Of a DNA stretch of 64,000 bases, positions 13,210 through 26,303 are shown in pieces. The position numbers and the translations under genes are program-made. The notes beneath the pieces are model-generated. The model did no database searches. It saw only the letters and a program-made list of their open reading frames with translations, and was not told where the DNA came from. The stretch lies in NCBI GenBank assembly GCA_963457665.1, contig OY735203.1, positions 23,052,906 through 23,116,905 on the forward strand. The letters run 5' to 3'. Source of the stretch: Thysanoteuthis rhombus (taxonomy: Eukaryota; Mollusca; Cephalopoda; Oegopsida; Thysanoteuthidae). Positions within the stretch are counted from its first letter, which is position 1. The number at the start of each line of letters is the position of its first letter.

Positions 13210-14500
13210 AAAAAGTTATCTGTAGATGCTGTTATTACCGTAGATGGAATAGTACGTATTGCAATCCGTTCGGCATAATCCCAAATTAAGGAAAAGCATC
13301 AATAATTTCTTGAAGCTTGAGATAATCAGAATGACTTTTTTGTTTACAAAATGCCCTCAGCTGAATTCTGTTACAAGTGCACGCAAATTGCAGCATAGTT
13401 TTATCTACAACAACACCGTAATCATGGGAGAGGTATGGCAGCAAAAGAGAGAGTGTGCCCCACTATTTCTACTGGCTCTCTCAACTTTAGAAATGTTTTT
13501 CAGATCAATTATGACTGCACTCCACTTCCTGTTCTCGCAAACCGCCTATGTAACCTCATTGCAGTCATCTGGAACATAACGGCTTTTTAAAGTTCGGCAA
13601 CAATGAAACATATTTGTATTATATAGAACTCATTTATCGACTGAAATGTTTCTTGCATATTAGTTACAGAACTCGTGTACAGAGTGTGTCAATGTATCAA
13701 GTTTTATACGTAGATAAATCATAAAGCAGGTAGTTAAAGAGCTTGGAAGGTTTTCGTACGTTATCTAAAAAAAACTAATTGCAGGACGCGCTTACAAACC
13801 AATATAAATTGAGACAATTAAATAATATTCTTAGGATTATATAGTTAAACATAAGTAATGAAACAAAACTCACCAACGTATCATGTTTGTTTATCAATTA
13901 CCATCATGTTTACTTGCGTATTGAATTACTTGCTGGGTATACATTGTACTACAAAATCATGAATAGTTCCAATAGTTATTATTATAGTAGGGAATTAAAA
14001 TCATATATATTTCTGGAGAAACGAATCGGTGACTGTGTGATAAGAAATTGAAAATCGGAGATTCGTAATGGGTACGGCACTGAATAGCTGGGATTGGTCT
14101 TTTTACTAACCGAATTCAGCCATGTAGTAAATATGATTGGAGGAAGCTCGAAAGTTTTTTTTTTCTTCACTAAAACAAGAGTTTAGTCGGTTCCCAAGAG
14201 GAATATGTTGCCAATTGAACCGATGAAAATATCGTACTGTTTGCCAGAAGAGGAACCAACATCATCCGTTCACGTAGGACGTTTCCTTGAGAGGTTGGAT
14301 GAGTTGGAAAAACTCGGGACGGGAAGCAAAAGAGAGAGAAACTCTGAGACGGAGAAAGACAGACAAAGACAGAGAGAGAGACTGTAGGGGTTGGATGGGA
14401 AATATATCCATTGCATAGCAAGATTTTCTTTCTTTTTATTCCTTTGTTTCTCTCAGCTTTTTGACCAAGAAAAAGTGATTTTGATATATTATGAGATTGA
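13210..14500. other. AT-rich DNA without a recognised gene
   Basis: A plus-strand frame at 13259-13579 (about 106 codons) has no splice support. The frames near 14170-14390 include a short (GA/GACA) purine repeat. Confidence 0.5.
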
Positions 14501-14520
14501 AATCTTGCACATATTACTAT

Positions 14521-14628
<108 letters not shown>

Positions 14629-14787
14629 ATGTGTGCATATGAGTGAAATAGTCATTCGTATCTTACGTGAAAGTATGGATGAATTATTGTGTAAGCCTAA
14701 AGATGAATACATTATAGCTATGAAAGTGTAAGATTCAATTTACCCTCAACTTGAGGAGCTGCTATAACTGCAGGACAAATTAAAATA

Positions 14788-14789
<2 letters not shown>

Positions 14790-14862
<73 letters not shown>
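14790..14862. repeat. (TA)n tract
   Basis: About 36 uninterrupted TA units. Confidence 0.95.
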
Positions 14863-14865
<3 letters not shown>

Positions 14866-14869
14866 ATGT

Positions 14870-15580
14870 AAAGATAAGTATTTTTCCCTCACTCCTGATA
14901 TAGGTATAGTTTTGGCTTGCAATGCGTACCTTTTTTCTTTTTATTGTGTTCTGCTATCTTTCTTCACAGCATTGAAAAATTTTTTTTCCCTATCACTCGC
15001 TCTCGGCAAGGACATTTCTCTGTGCCACTGTACATCGAGAGCCAACACTTGTTTCTTGTGTGCCATCTTTCAGCAAATGTTTTGAGTGTCATATCTAGCC
15101 TTGCAGCTTTGTCCATTCTCGTATTTTTTCATGGAATTACCATTCAACAAAACCTTTTTGGTTGCCTGGGACCAAAATTTTCCGAGACACACTTAGTTGG
15201 TTTAATTCTCTACACTGCATCATAGCTCCTATGCACACCCCCATCGCATCTCTTTCCATTTGTATCTAGTTACAATTTACGTAACCACTTTGTCAATATA
15301 GTTATTGATATTGGAAACCTCGTAAGTTCAATGGCGTCTTACTGTATCTGCCCACTAATAGCCTCCTAAGCTCTTATTTATTAACCTTACCCCACTCACC
15401 ATGACACTGCATGGTTATTCCATGACACCTTTATTGAATACACGTATATTCTTAAGTTGAATGGATTCGAAAGATCAAATATAATTTTCATTTCTTTCGA
15501 AATGAATTCTTTGTACCAAATCACCTCTGTACTATAACACAGGTTAAACTCAATTACTTATAATCATTCGTTCTTTTTCT
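14870..15580. other. AT-rich DNA without a recognised gene
   Basis: The plus-strand frame at 14917-15225 (about 102 codons, Phe/Leu/Ser-rich) lacks an acceptor/donor pair. It is left as unassigned sequence. Confidence 0.45.
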
Positions 15581-15582
15581 GG

Positions 15583-15584
<2 letters not shown>

Positions 15585-15664
<80 letters not shown>

Positions 15665-15692
15665 CATACATATATATATATATATATATATT
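15585..15692. repeat. Interrupted (TA)n/(CA)n tract
   Basis: Three TA blocks are separated by CACACA and AAGCATAC interruptions. Confidence 0.95.
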
Positions 15693-15929
15693 GTTTGTTT
15701 GTTTTTTAATCAATTTCATGTTTGTTCTATTGTGTGTCTAAATCTCCAGACACACTACACGTCGACATCATTTTTATTCCTGGGAACTTTTGCATTCAGT
15801 TGGATTGGAATTCCTTTTATTGTATTCCTTTCTTATGTTTGGGCCTCATGTTTTCCAAAAAGCTATTTTCATCTGAATTAAAAAACAGCGCAGCACACAA
15901 GAGAGAAAATAAAACAGGAGACAGATATA

Positions 15930-16161
15930 TGAAAATCATTTGGAAACTCAAAATGATAATGGGCTGGTCATGTTGCAAACATATCAGACAACTGCTCGCC
16001 ATGATAAATTGCAATGTAAATCCACAAGCACCGTATGCAGAACTTTGTGTGGCGAAAATTAAATTGCGTTACATGTTGAATAATTTGGAGAATCTTAGGA
16101 ATGGTCTATATCCAATAATAGACGTTCAAATGGTGATGATAGTGATGGTGATGATGATGAT
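15930..16161 (+). mobile_element. 5'-truncated RTE-clade LINE 3' end, plus strand
   Basis: Frames around 15950-16160 give a GHVA-like segment, then C-terminal pieces VWRKL and WRILG.VYIQ, and the sequence ends in (GATGAT)n. It is the same family as the minus-strand copies but inserted in the opposite orientation. It is heavily frameshifted. Confidence 0.7.
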
Positions 16162-16169
16162 TTGAAGCC

Positions 16170-16830
16170 AAGAACGGTTCAATAAGAAGAAACAGTATAG
16201 AATGCACTTTACAATGTATCAACTACTTTCTACACTCACTATACATCAAAATGGACATGATAAGGTTACAGCAGAATAATTAATTTTGCTTGTTCAGATA
16301 TAGAAGTAACACCGGTAGTCATATACTACACTAATGCAGCATATAAGTTCAGGAATAGTACAAATGAAGCTGTGAATAGGGATATGGACGATCCACTGGG
16401 AATAGCGCAAATCCCTTGAATGTTAACCTAATGTATACAATGAAATCAAAATCCATGCTGTAGCTGATTGGGACTTCAACATTACAAGTATCCAGTGTAA
16501 TGAGACTAGATCTAGATATCTTGAACATGGAGGGTACTTAATGTTGCTGATCCAGACGGCAAAGTATCAAAATTGGAATTAATTGAATACCTGCAAAAAA
16601 AACCTGAATCCCTCAAAAGAACTGAAAGACTATGTAACATGTTATGTAACAGTTGCATCTATCAAATAGGACCGCTTGAGACGGACTGAACAATCTGCCA
16701 AAAAGACTAGATTTGTTTAACGTCCCTCGAATAATCAAAACCACTTAGACGACAAAAAATAGGAATGATGTGCAACTATAATTTTTTTTTAAAATAAGCT
16801 AGAAGAGTGGCCACCAAAGTGGGTGTTATG
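16170..16830. other. Unassigned AT-rich DNA
   Basis: Short translated phrases such as AVADWDFNITSIQ occur but no splice sites or domain support them. Confidence 0.45.
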
Positions 16831-16849
16831 TAGAATCCTGTCATTGTTC

Positions 16850-17240
16850 AACACCAGTTCATGCATGTGCGCGAATAAATGAAGGAGTTTAGGCAGGTAT
16901 CTTTGAATGAGTGCTCAGGTGTGTGTGCGTATTTTGGATCGTGGAATTTGCTGGTATTTGACCTTACTGACGTAGTGTGTATGTCTCTCTGTTTGTGGCC
17001 GTTCTGGAGTTGAATTTGGCAGATATCTGACCATTCGCTGAGCGCTGGGCTAACGGCTCTCGAACATAGAATTGGCACCGCGTTAGCACGCAAGGGCTGA
17101 TATAGACCTCAATGCTTGCAGACCTGTTGAAATGTGCAACGGCTGCTCGTTGAAGCTGAGCGTCATTGGCACCAATGACAGGGTTTGTACTGTCTTGGAT
17201 GGCATCGTTGGCACTAGATAATATTTTAGACTGCAATTAA
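16850..17240 (-). other. GC-richer unassigned segment, possibly an old repeat
   Basis: Base composition is higher in G+C than the neighbourhood, and two overlapping minus-strand frames (about 81 and 90 codons) are open. Neither has matching splice sites or recognised domains. An old repetitive element is the simpler reading, but no second copy is present in this window. Confidence 0.3.
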
Positions 17241-18300
17241 CGCTTCTGAAAAGACAGAATTATGGAGATTCCATTAACAAAAGGTTTTTCGGATGGGTCA
17301 TTCGGGTAGTGATTGAAAGACAGGATCCAAGCTACGTATTGATACCCTTTTTGACCCAGGCGGAGGGGTGAACCCATCCAACTTCTTCCTTCCGCAGTGG
17401 TCAGTGAATTCGGAGAACTTCGTCCAATCCCATTTACCATAATAGGCTTTGCTTTACTCGATAAATATCAAGTCATCCAGCTAGTTAAGCAGAAATCTTG
17501 CTCGGATACCATTCAGAAAAGAAAAAATTGACCTTTTTCTGCGTTCATGAAGAAAAGCATTCTCCATATCATTGCTTGCCCTGGAACACCAACGTGACAA
17601 TCCTGAAACTGGGTCTGATTTGCTTAGTGTGAGAAGAAAAATAAACAGAAGAATTATAATTTCCACTTAGTGTTTATTGCTATTTTGGCGCCAAGGAAAC
17701 TCCACAACCAGTTCCCAATTCGATCACTACCGAAGTGATTAGTATGATAAAACAAGGTGTAACAACCGTTAAAGAGCTAGGAGGCTTGAAAGGGGTGATA
17801 GGAGTTAAAGGGATATTGGGTTAGTAATACTGAGACAGATGCAGGAAAGTCTTATCACATCGAGTAAATCTTTTACATTAATTTTAGAGATTATTGGACA
17901 TTATGTTTTTTCTGCTCACAGGTTTAAATGCTTTGGGATATGATATATGAATATGATTATCAAATATCGACTTCACTTGGGGGCTGATGAAATATATACT
18001 GTGTGTGTGATTGAGTGTGTGTGTGCACGCACACGTATATGTTGGATGCTTCAATCTTTAAGATTACAGACGAAAAGGTTTTTATGATGTGTCTCTATTC
18101 GTGAAAAATAATGTTTCAAGGAGAAAAGACATCAGACGGAGTAAAAAATTACTGTTAAATCGAAGTGAACGTAGTAGCAGAATACCTGAACCAAGAAAAA
18201 GAGATGATAATCACTGGTAAAACATGGCAGAATGTATCGTAATTGGAATCATTATAGAAAGAGATGGGGAAGTGTATGCACTGTGGAGGACCTATGAGGG
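17240..18300. other. Unassigned DNA
   Basis: Short minus-strand frames (17237-17440 and 17481-17666) have no splice or motif support. Short GT/AC repeats lie near 18001-18034. Confidence 0.4.
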
Positions 18301-18306
18301 TGATGA

Positions 18307-18308
<2 letters not shown>

Positions 18309-18354
<46 letters not shown>
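18309..18354. repeat. (TA)n tract
   Basis: About 23 TA units. Confidence 0.95.
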
Positions 18355-18356
<2 letters not shown>

Positions 18357-18359
18357 CTT

Positions 18360-19085
18360 TTCTTTAAAGTTATGTACATAGGTATACTCTTTTATAACCT
18401 TGCATAATATAAGGATATATAATTGAATCTTTTAAACATTTTTCAATTCGGTTTCCTTACCGTAAACATAAATGCAAATATCATATATCTTTGAAAGAAG
18501 CAACAATATATTTAAATATGAATACACGATTGTTACACGATTTTTGACAAGCATTTACGCCATGTTCCGGAGTATCAATTCCCGTGGAAAATGTGTACAT
18601 TGTTGGTCCATTGAAAGTTCGATAATTCCCCAAAGTCCTCCACAATACATCGACAAGAGTCATCACACGGAAGTATTCTTCTTGAATAATGGTGTCTGGC
18701 TATATGCCATTGCACGCTCACGCCTCCCGCCATGTATTCTCTTCCTGTGACATTAATCTAATATGATTTTGTAAAGATTCCTGCCCCTTGAACAGTTTTC
18801 CCACTGCGATGGCTGCTGCGAAAATTTAGAATTTTCTAGCTTCTCTGCTATTTTTCAAAGGAAACTTCAGGTCAAACAAAAGTAACGACAAAAGAATCTG
18901 GTTGATTGCTGATATTGCAAACAAGTCAGCATGTTGTAGTGTAATCGTTGTCATTGTCACTTTTTTTTTTGCTTTTATTGAGCTCGTTTTTCGTTTGCTT
19001 TTTTTGTTAATGATGGTGGAGCATCTATGTGTACGATACTATCACAATACGAGAGTTTGTGTTTCTATGGCTGATGCACACAGAT
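18360..19085. other. Unassigned AT-rich DNA
   Basis: Overlapping frames on both strands at 18472-18750 are open for about 60-90 codons without domain or splice support. Confidence 0.45.
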
Positions 19086-19089
19086 GTCT

Positions 19090-19263
<174 letters not shown>

Positions 19264-19269
19264 TGTTCC

Positions 19270-20330
19270 AAAACAAATTGCAAAAATACAATACAGCTTT
19301 AATGTAAGCCTGGGAACAGTTTATTGTGACAGTCAAGCAAATTCTCAAAGGCAAATTTGCAAAAGAAAAATCAAAGAAATACCAAATGAGGAAATATAGG
19401 CTGAGGTATTTACGATGAAAAAAGTTTGCATATTGTTAGTTCAAAAGTATCAGTAAAACAACGTTTTTTGAAAGACATACACACATTCATTCACTCATAC
19501 ATGAGTACAGAGATGTAGTCACAGTCATGGCAAAGTAGAGTCTGATTAGAAACTGCTGATACCATGGTGAACGTGGAGGTTTTGTCAGACATTAACAGGG
19601 TGATTAGTGGAATGGGGAGTGAGTACAACGCGGGCACGAACCAGTGATATTTTTTCTGATTTTATTTTTAACATGTCAGTAGCAACCAGTGGGAATCGTG
19701 ATGTAAACAAGTTGAAGATGATTTGGTAGACTATGAAGAAAGATCTATAATCTTTTCAACAGTTTATTTTCATTAGATTTTTCGAGAACGTTTGAAAACC
19801 TAAAACTTGGCACTGCACTGCCTTGTATGCTGCCTGTTGTATCCGGCAAATGTCAGCGCCCTAAATTGCTCAGATGCCAAGTAGTCACAGCGTGCATAAA
19901 CACACACACACATGAACACACACACACACACATAGGCATTTGTATACTCCGGAAATGAAAAGCTCACATAGTATGCATTGGATCTGATATCTTAAATTGT
20001 TTTGCTGAACCTATATTCTATTGTTTGTGTCCACAGAAAAGTATTAGACCTATCACCTAGCATACGTGTTAATCTATGGTTACAGCCACAGAAAGGTCAC
20101 ATTGTTCCATATATAAATGGTTGATAACAGTTGTTACCGTCATACTATTGCTATCATCCTGATGTAAATAATTCAACTTTATAGATATTTTTGACTCTAA
20201 TATAAATTTCAATTTTACAATTCTGAGCTGAAGTTATTCCGTTTATGTTTACACACAAAAAGATTTTATGGTATAATCGTTCCACGTATATGTAATTATA
20301 ATTTTCTTTCCCATTCATAAAACCTCGTAC
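19270..20330. other. Unassigned DNA with a short (CA)n
   Basis: An interrupted (CA)n lies at about 19902-19932. No supported gene. Confidence 0.5.
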
Positions 20331-20337
20331 TTCTCCA

Positions 20338-20690
20338 ATTATTATTATTATTATTACTATTATTATTATTCACATCTGTCTGGCGGTCGTCGCTGGAGAC
20401 TGAGTGATAGCAAGTCTCATCCAGTTTTCAAGCAACCGCTCAGCATCCCCACGGTCCAGGGTAATTTTGTGTTTTCACCTTTCTTGTGAGATATCTTCCA
20501 CTTAACAGTGCTGAGGTTTGTGTCGTACCTGCATTTCCTAGCTCCATTCACACATGTTTTCTAGCTGGGAGGCTATTTCTAACGACTGGAGGTCGTAAGG
20601 TTCATATTACCATTCCTCTCTCTCTCTTCGGCATACTCATTTTTCTTTCTTATCTCCAGTACTTCCAGTGCTAGAGCTTAATTTAAAGGG
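20338..20690 (-). mobile_element. Probable retroelement 3' end with (AAT)n tail
   Basis: On the minus strand a GC-richer body ends in (AAT)n. Translation of the body gives NEPYDLQSLEIASQLENM, and near the end DRGDAERLLENWMRLAITQ, both separated by stops, which is the look of a decayed coding 3' end. The family is not identified; a non-LTR element or an associated SINE is possible. Confidence 0.4.
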
Positions 20691-20699
20691 TCCTGTTGC

Positions 20700-21580
20700 A
20701 ATTTAATTCCACGACTTACAGGCAAATAAAATATCGATCAAGGTAACGTTGTACTTTTTAAATAAATGGTAAAATTAACTTAATATTTCTTAATTAGTTT
20801 TTTCTCGTGATTCTAATCTTGGGAGTTAGTAATTCATTTATTTTTTTTTTTTTTTTGCTTCTTGTTGAATAATAATAAAACAGTAAACTCATTAAAAAGA
20901 ACAAGCGCGACATTAATTAGTCCAATTGAATTTCTATAATATTTTTTTCTCCAATTCAGCCGTTTTCGTAAAATTTAATCCCTCACGCTGTTTTACTGAA
21001 TTCTAAAGATAATAGTTAATGTCATTATTATCCAGATACTGAATTCATAGGAAAAAATAGAATTGATCGGGTTGACAGAAAAAAAGTCCTGCCTGGCAGC
21101 GACGTCACTAATCTCTGAAGTCCGCCCATGGAGCATATGTGTGAGAAAACAATGACATACAATATTCAACAGACTTTTTGCCGTGGTGATCAGAAAGACA
21201 ACTGAGACAAAATGATCGAAGCAGATTTGACTTTTCGACAAAATGGAAAAAAATTCCTTTTATGACCAGAGTTCAGTACCCAAATATTTTTCCAGCGATC
21301 AGCCCCCATTGGATCAACCTTTTTCTTCTATTTCATTCCATCTTCATAGTTTTCCTTCATAGTTGACCAATATGCAACTGCATTAATTTAAATGATATTC
21401 CTGACGGGCCATCAATTGAGTTTTTGAATTTTTTTGTGTTAACTGAGTCCGGGCAGAATCAACTTGAGTCATGCTCACTGCCTTTTATAACAAATGTACA
21501 TGATAAAGTTGGCAGTTTGATTCTTTTCAAGTTCCATCCTATACCATATCCATTATAATCTCAATCAAATTTGTACATAT
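20700..21580. other. Unassigned AT-rich DNA
   Basis: A T-run lies at 20838-20856. The minus-strand frame at 20993-21241 has no splice support. Confidence 0.5.
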
Positions 21581-21589
21581 CATGGTCCA

Positions 21590-22010
21590 GTTCGTCTCTC
21601 TGCCGGCCTGAATCCAGCATTTGATCTCTGGAGACCCATGCTGTGAGTTGAGATGCCCATTAGTTTTGTTCCATTCATGCAACATGACCAGCCCATTGCC
21701 ATTTGAGTTTCTTAATGGATTCCATTACATTTCCAACTCCTATTTCCCCCCAATACAATGTGTTCTGCTTTGGATTTCACCATGTGATGTTCATCATGAT
21801 TATTCAATGTGAACGTTGCATGTCTGACGGTTCGGGTCTCGATTATATTTCATGTTTCAACTCCCTAGGTGACTATCAAGAGGACGCATTGGTTATATAC
21901 CCTTCTTTTTTATAACGAATGGGATTTCACTTTTCCTCAAGGTTAGGCTGGTTGAAGTTATTCTTGGCTTGATTTCTTCTTCTTTCAGGGATTCCATGAA
22001 CTATCCCAAG
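21590..22010 (-). mobile_element. 5'-truncated RTE-clade LINE fragment
   Basis: Minus-strand frames give QCVLLIVT.GVET, then GVGNVMESIKK followed by KLKWQWAGHVA, and downstream QLTAW. KLKWQWAGHVA is the clearest copy of this family signature in the window. Stops and frame changes show it is inactive. The trinucleotide tail is not present. Confidence 0.85.
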
Positions 22011-22019
22011 AATACTCAT

Positions 22020-22640
22020 TTGATGATATACGATAGCATGGAGGAAGCTTATACACCAAAACGTGTGATATTTGAAAATGAAACCTCCCATCGATCAGAA
22101 GCTTCTACTTCTACTATAAATTTGTAAAATGCTCATATTATCAATGATTGTTGCACCTTAGGCATTTGTTGCCCGGCTCGTGGAGATTATGGAAAGTAAA
22201 GCCAATTTTTAATATCCGTGAGATTAGAAAAGAGTTAAGAAATAACGGAAGCATTAAGGAAAATCGACAAACTGCATTCTCGGCTTGTCACGGTAACTAT
22301 GTACTTTTCTTGATGAAGTTCCAAGTCATCAACGGTTTTCAGGGAATATATTACTTTTAATTCAATGATAGACTATTTACCTATTGTCCTGCCTTGTTAT
22401 GCCCCAGACAAAGAAAAAATTGGCATCAAGCCAGGCTCATGGAGAAATCAGTAGAACTGTGGATAAATACAATAACAATATTGGATATGCTTTAAAAAGT
22501 AAGCCAGATCGGGTAGTCGATCTTTATTGTACTTCCAGGCAGCAAAACTCATCGTGAGCTTTTGTAATCATGGTCGTAGTAAGGAAAATAAAAAATGAAC
22601 AAATAAAAAAGTGCGTGTGTACGTTTTTGTTTGTACTACA
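22020..22640. other. Unassigned DNA
   Basis: The plus-strand frame at 22148-22360 (70 codons, basic in the middle) is protein-like but lacks splice sites and domains. Confidence 0.4.
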
Positions 22641-22662
22641 GTGTGCAAAAATAAATTAGTTA

Positions 22663-23005
22663 TTGATTATAAGATACTGCTTTATGCTCATCATTCTCTT
22701 CAGTATGAGATACTTTTTATGTTCATGATTTAATTCAACACAAGTTACTTCTTTATGTCCATGGTTTACTTCAGTATGAAACGCTACTTTATTTTCATGG
22801 TTTACTTCAATATAAAATGTTGCTTTATGTTCTTATTTTATTTCAGAATAAGATTCTTCGTTATATTCATGTTTTACTCCAATATACTGATATACTTTAG
22901 TAGAAGATGCTGCTTTATCCCGAGGATTATTTTGGTATGACACGCTATTTCATGTCTTTGAACTATTTCAGTATAATATAAATACGTCCATGATTCACTA
23001 TACAG
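22663..23005. repeat. 36-bp minisatellite array
   Basis: Units close to TTCAGTATGAGATACTGC plus CTTTATGTTCATGGTTTA begin near 22663, 22699, 22734, 22770, 22806, 22842, 22878, 22896, 22931 and 22967. Spacing is almost exactly 36 bp apart from one half-length step. The plus-strand frame is open for about five units because 36 is a multiple of 3 (12-residue Tyr/Phe-rich repeat), but no start context or splice site supports translation. Confidence 0.85.
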
Positions 23006-23009
23006 AGAA

Positions 23010-24140
23010 ACAAATTCTTTCATGACTCGAACTTCGATATGATAGCACATTATCGATTATTCATCCCAAGCTATAGTGTTCTGAACATGTTTCACTTTAG
23101 TCAACTATTTTTTAAATCATACACACTGTTGGGCTTTTGAAAATCTTTATAGTTAAACCGCTTGAACAACCTTTAAAAGGAAAAAATATATCGAACAATA
23201 TGATCCAATTCATAGATTGACAACAGAAGAAGTAAAAAAGGAAGTTTGTAATTGGTAATATCAGTTGGAAAAAAATGGTCTTTTGATGAGTTTGAGATTA
23301 CTCTATCAAAAAAAAAAGTCGGTAACAAATGTCGATCATCACAAATTTAACTTATAAATACTGTTCTTACTACACGTATTTTCGTAAAACTAATTGACTA
23401 TGAATACGTACTAATTCGTAGCAATGTTCCGCCTTTTTTAGGAAATGTCTACCAAGACTGTCGACATAAGCTTCTCTGATTTTCAGCCTTGCTGTTTCGC
23501 TATGTATGCATGCATCTATATACGTATGTACCACATTGATACCATGTTGGTAACGCGCCAGTTTCTTTCTTATGAGTGGCTAACAAGACCCTCTGCCTTT
23601 TTTATATAGTTACAGTACATTACGAATGTAGAAAAAAAAACTATATACATAGGAAAAATCTCTCGTCAGAAAGGGTTGCGAATGAATAAAGATAGAGAAG
23701 GCCTGACGTAGCTCACAAGAAAGTGAATGCAAAATCAGAGAATAATTGCTGGATCTTAGTTTGGATTGGCGCCAAAATTGACTGCCAGGGCAATTGGTGA
23801 TGACGCGTGTATCACGTGGCTTGCTGACTCACAACCGGGCCGACATTGGTATTAATTAAAGTTGATCGATATCGGCGGGAAATCGTTAGAACCTACAAGC
23901 GACCTAAACATTCCCGGCCAATTCTATCAACAGACTGACCAGTGAAATTAATCCTCTTGCACCAAGAAACCATTGAACACCGATAAGACAAATACTCAGT
24001 GTTGATGCTATTATTCAGCTTGATGCACATTATTTTTGTATTTTTGAATTATGTTTTTGATGTCTCTCTTTCATCGTCTTTTTTCGCTTTTTCATTTTCA
24101 TTCCAATTGATTTTAGTGTATTTTCGAAGGTGATTAATCA
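23010..24140. other. Unassigned DNA
   Basis: The most GC-balanced part is 23690-23960. No gene or repeat was recognised. Confidence 0.45.
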
Positions 24141-24148
24141 ACAGGATA

Positions 24149-24204
<56 letters not shown>

Positions 24205-24262
24205 AACATACATAAATACACACACACACATATTTATATATATATATATATATATATATAAT
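24149..24262. repeat. (TA)n tracts separated by (CA)n-like sequence
   Basis: TA at 24149-24200, interrupted CA/TA, then TA at 24235-24261. Confidence 0.95.
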
Positions 24263-24356
24263 AGAGTGAGGATTTGCTAAACAAACACGTTCAAGTTTCT
24301 GCACTGTTTGGGTTTTTCCATACGAAAAATTCGGTTTATCATAGATCCCTTTTCAG

Positions 24357-24564
24357 GACATTTTGAGGTGGGAGTTTTGGCAATAGGATCTTCCTTTTAT
24401 TCAATTTACATACAATTTTATTTGGTGATTGGTCATTGCTTGTTATGCTTTTTGTTTTTATTCGTGAGGATGCAGTGCTTTTTGATTGTTATAAACTATA
24501 AATTAGGAATATGTGGTGTTAATATTCCTAGTACCAGTATGCAATCAATCCATCAGTTCTGGTG
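24357..24564 (+). CDS. Candidate hydrophobic exon, unknown
   Basis: An acceptor (CCCTTTTCAG) opens a frame rich in Phe, Leu, Ile and Val, including LCFLFLFVRMQCFLIVI, which would be a membrane segment. A usable donor (GGTG|GTATGT) follows about 69 codons later, and the frame stays open to about 24667. Strongly T-rich DNA readily produces such hydrophobic frames, so this may be chance. Confidence 0.25.
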
Positions 24565-24669
24565 GTATGTTTTTTCTCTGAGGATATTTTATTCTCACTT
24601 AAATTTGTCTTTCAATGTTGAATTTTCCTTTTATATTTTATCCCTCATCGATAAAAAACATCTTTAAAG

Positions 24670-25255
24670 TAACCTAAATGAGTAAGCCTTGTTTCGAAAA
24701 ATAGATATGTAGTATACAATAAGACATGGTATCAATATATAATAGTCAGAAAACCTTATATAAGATGATAAACCACAAGTATGGTAAAAACTACGTATTA
24801 AGATGTGGTGTTTGATCAACACTGCTTGGGTCTGTTTTTAAAATCCTCGAGACGGTCAGATGGTAAAAAATGTTCCTATTGTGTTTTGATTGTATTAATT
24901 GTTATTCATTTCATTACATAATAAATATGAATTTCGATAATCCCATTCAAATTTTCTATACAACTATACACTAACTCTTTGCTGTTGATTATAAATATTC
25001 AGTTTAAGTCATTGTTACTTCGGGTAAATAACGGATTGAGTCAGATGTTTCTTTTTTCCTATAGTTTTTGGTAGAAGATTCCTTATCGTTAACCGATAGT
25101 GAGTTTAGCTTGAAACTCTTGTTTTGCGATTTATCAATATACTTTCGCGTCTCCAGAGTTCCCCAGTGTTGAAATCTTTTCCTTGTACAGTATTTCTGTG
25201 ATCAGACATGTTTCCTATAGAACACAATCTAGAAGACACCCTTCAATTTGATTAT
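24670..25255. other. Unassigned AT-rich DNA
   Basis: No gene, RNA or repeat recognised. Confidence 0.5.
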
Positions 25256-25260
25256 CAAGA

Positions 25261-25610
25261 GTGAATGCAAATCTCTTGCATTGGGCCCATGAAGATGCAA
25301 AAAATCTCTCAAATTGGTCTAATAAAAGTGAAGAGAAAAATTCATGTCAGTCCTGACGCCTAAGAGTGAAGAAATTGTCTAGGATCTGAACACCTGAATT
25401 CTAATTGAAAGCCCTCGATTTAAATCTCTATGAGTGAGGAAAATCTCCCTGTTGATGATGAACCCTAAATGTAAAAATAAAAAATTGGATTTAGACCACT
25501 AGAGGTTAAAAAAAATAATTACCCCTACAGTTTGAGCCCGAAAGTGAATACAAGATCTCCCCTAAATAATAAAATCCACCCCACTGCATCAAAACCCATT
25601 AAGTACCAAT
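25261..25610. repeat. Degenerate minisatellite, period about 30-39 bp
   Basis: A GTGAARRNAAATCTC-like head recurs near 25261, 25294, 25328, 25366, 25404, 25434, 25471, 25504 and 25543, each followed by a variable T/C-rich half. Spacing averages about 35 bp. It is more eroded than the array at 22663. Confidence 0.6.
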
Positions 25611-25619
25611 CAAATCGAA

Positions 25620-26300
25620 AACTAACTTACTAAAAACACTTCCCGGGCATTAAATCCTTATCCCCTGGAAATTCCATGGATGTATATTAACTATGAAGAT
25701 TATTGAGTTGATCTGAATACAATCATGGGAATAATTGATAAAAACAATAGGTATTACTGATAATATTGATTTCTAAAAAAAGAGCCCAACGATCTTTTTG
25801 CTATCGTAAAAATGCCTACGGACAAATTTTTTAGATATATAACCTAACAATTTCCCGGGTTATTTACCTACGTCTAACATTCTGTCGGTTGTTGTAGGGA
25901 TTTTTTCCTATTAGAACTAGCCCAGAGTTATAACATGATTCGTAGCTAGTTTTGAAGCCAGATTTTAAAGCCAGATTATTATTTTCAAGAGTAATAAGAA
26001 TATTCAATGAGGATGATTAATAAGGATAATTGTTATAGTAACAATAAATATTCATTTTTTATCATTGACTTAGAAGCAATTTCTGTGAAATCGTATACTA
26101 CCAACTATGGTACGCAGTTTCACAACTATAAGCCAACTCTTCCAAACTAATAGTTTGAATCAGTGTTTTCCCAATATATCTGACCTAACTGTGATTGAGG
26201 TGCAGGTCCTCGAGTTGCCAAGGGGAGTAATCTGTTTTCTTTTTTTTAACTTGAATTTATACTCAGTATAAGTTTTCTCTGTCTATTTTCTATATTTCCC
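25620..26300. other. Unassigned AT-rich DNA
   Basis: Possible further decayed minisatellite units to about 25680. Nothing else recognised. Confidence 0.45.
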
Positions 26301-26303
26301 AAG

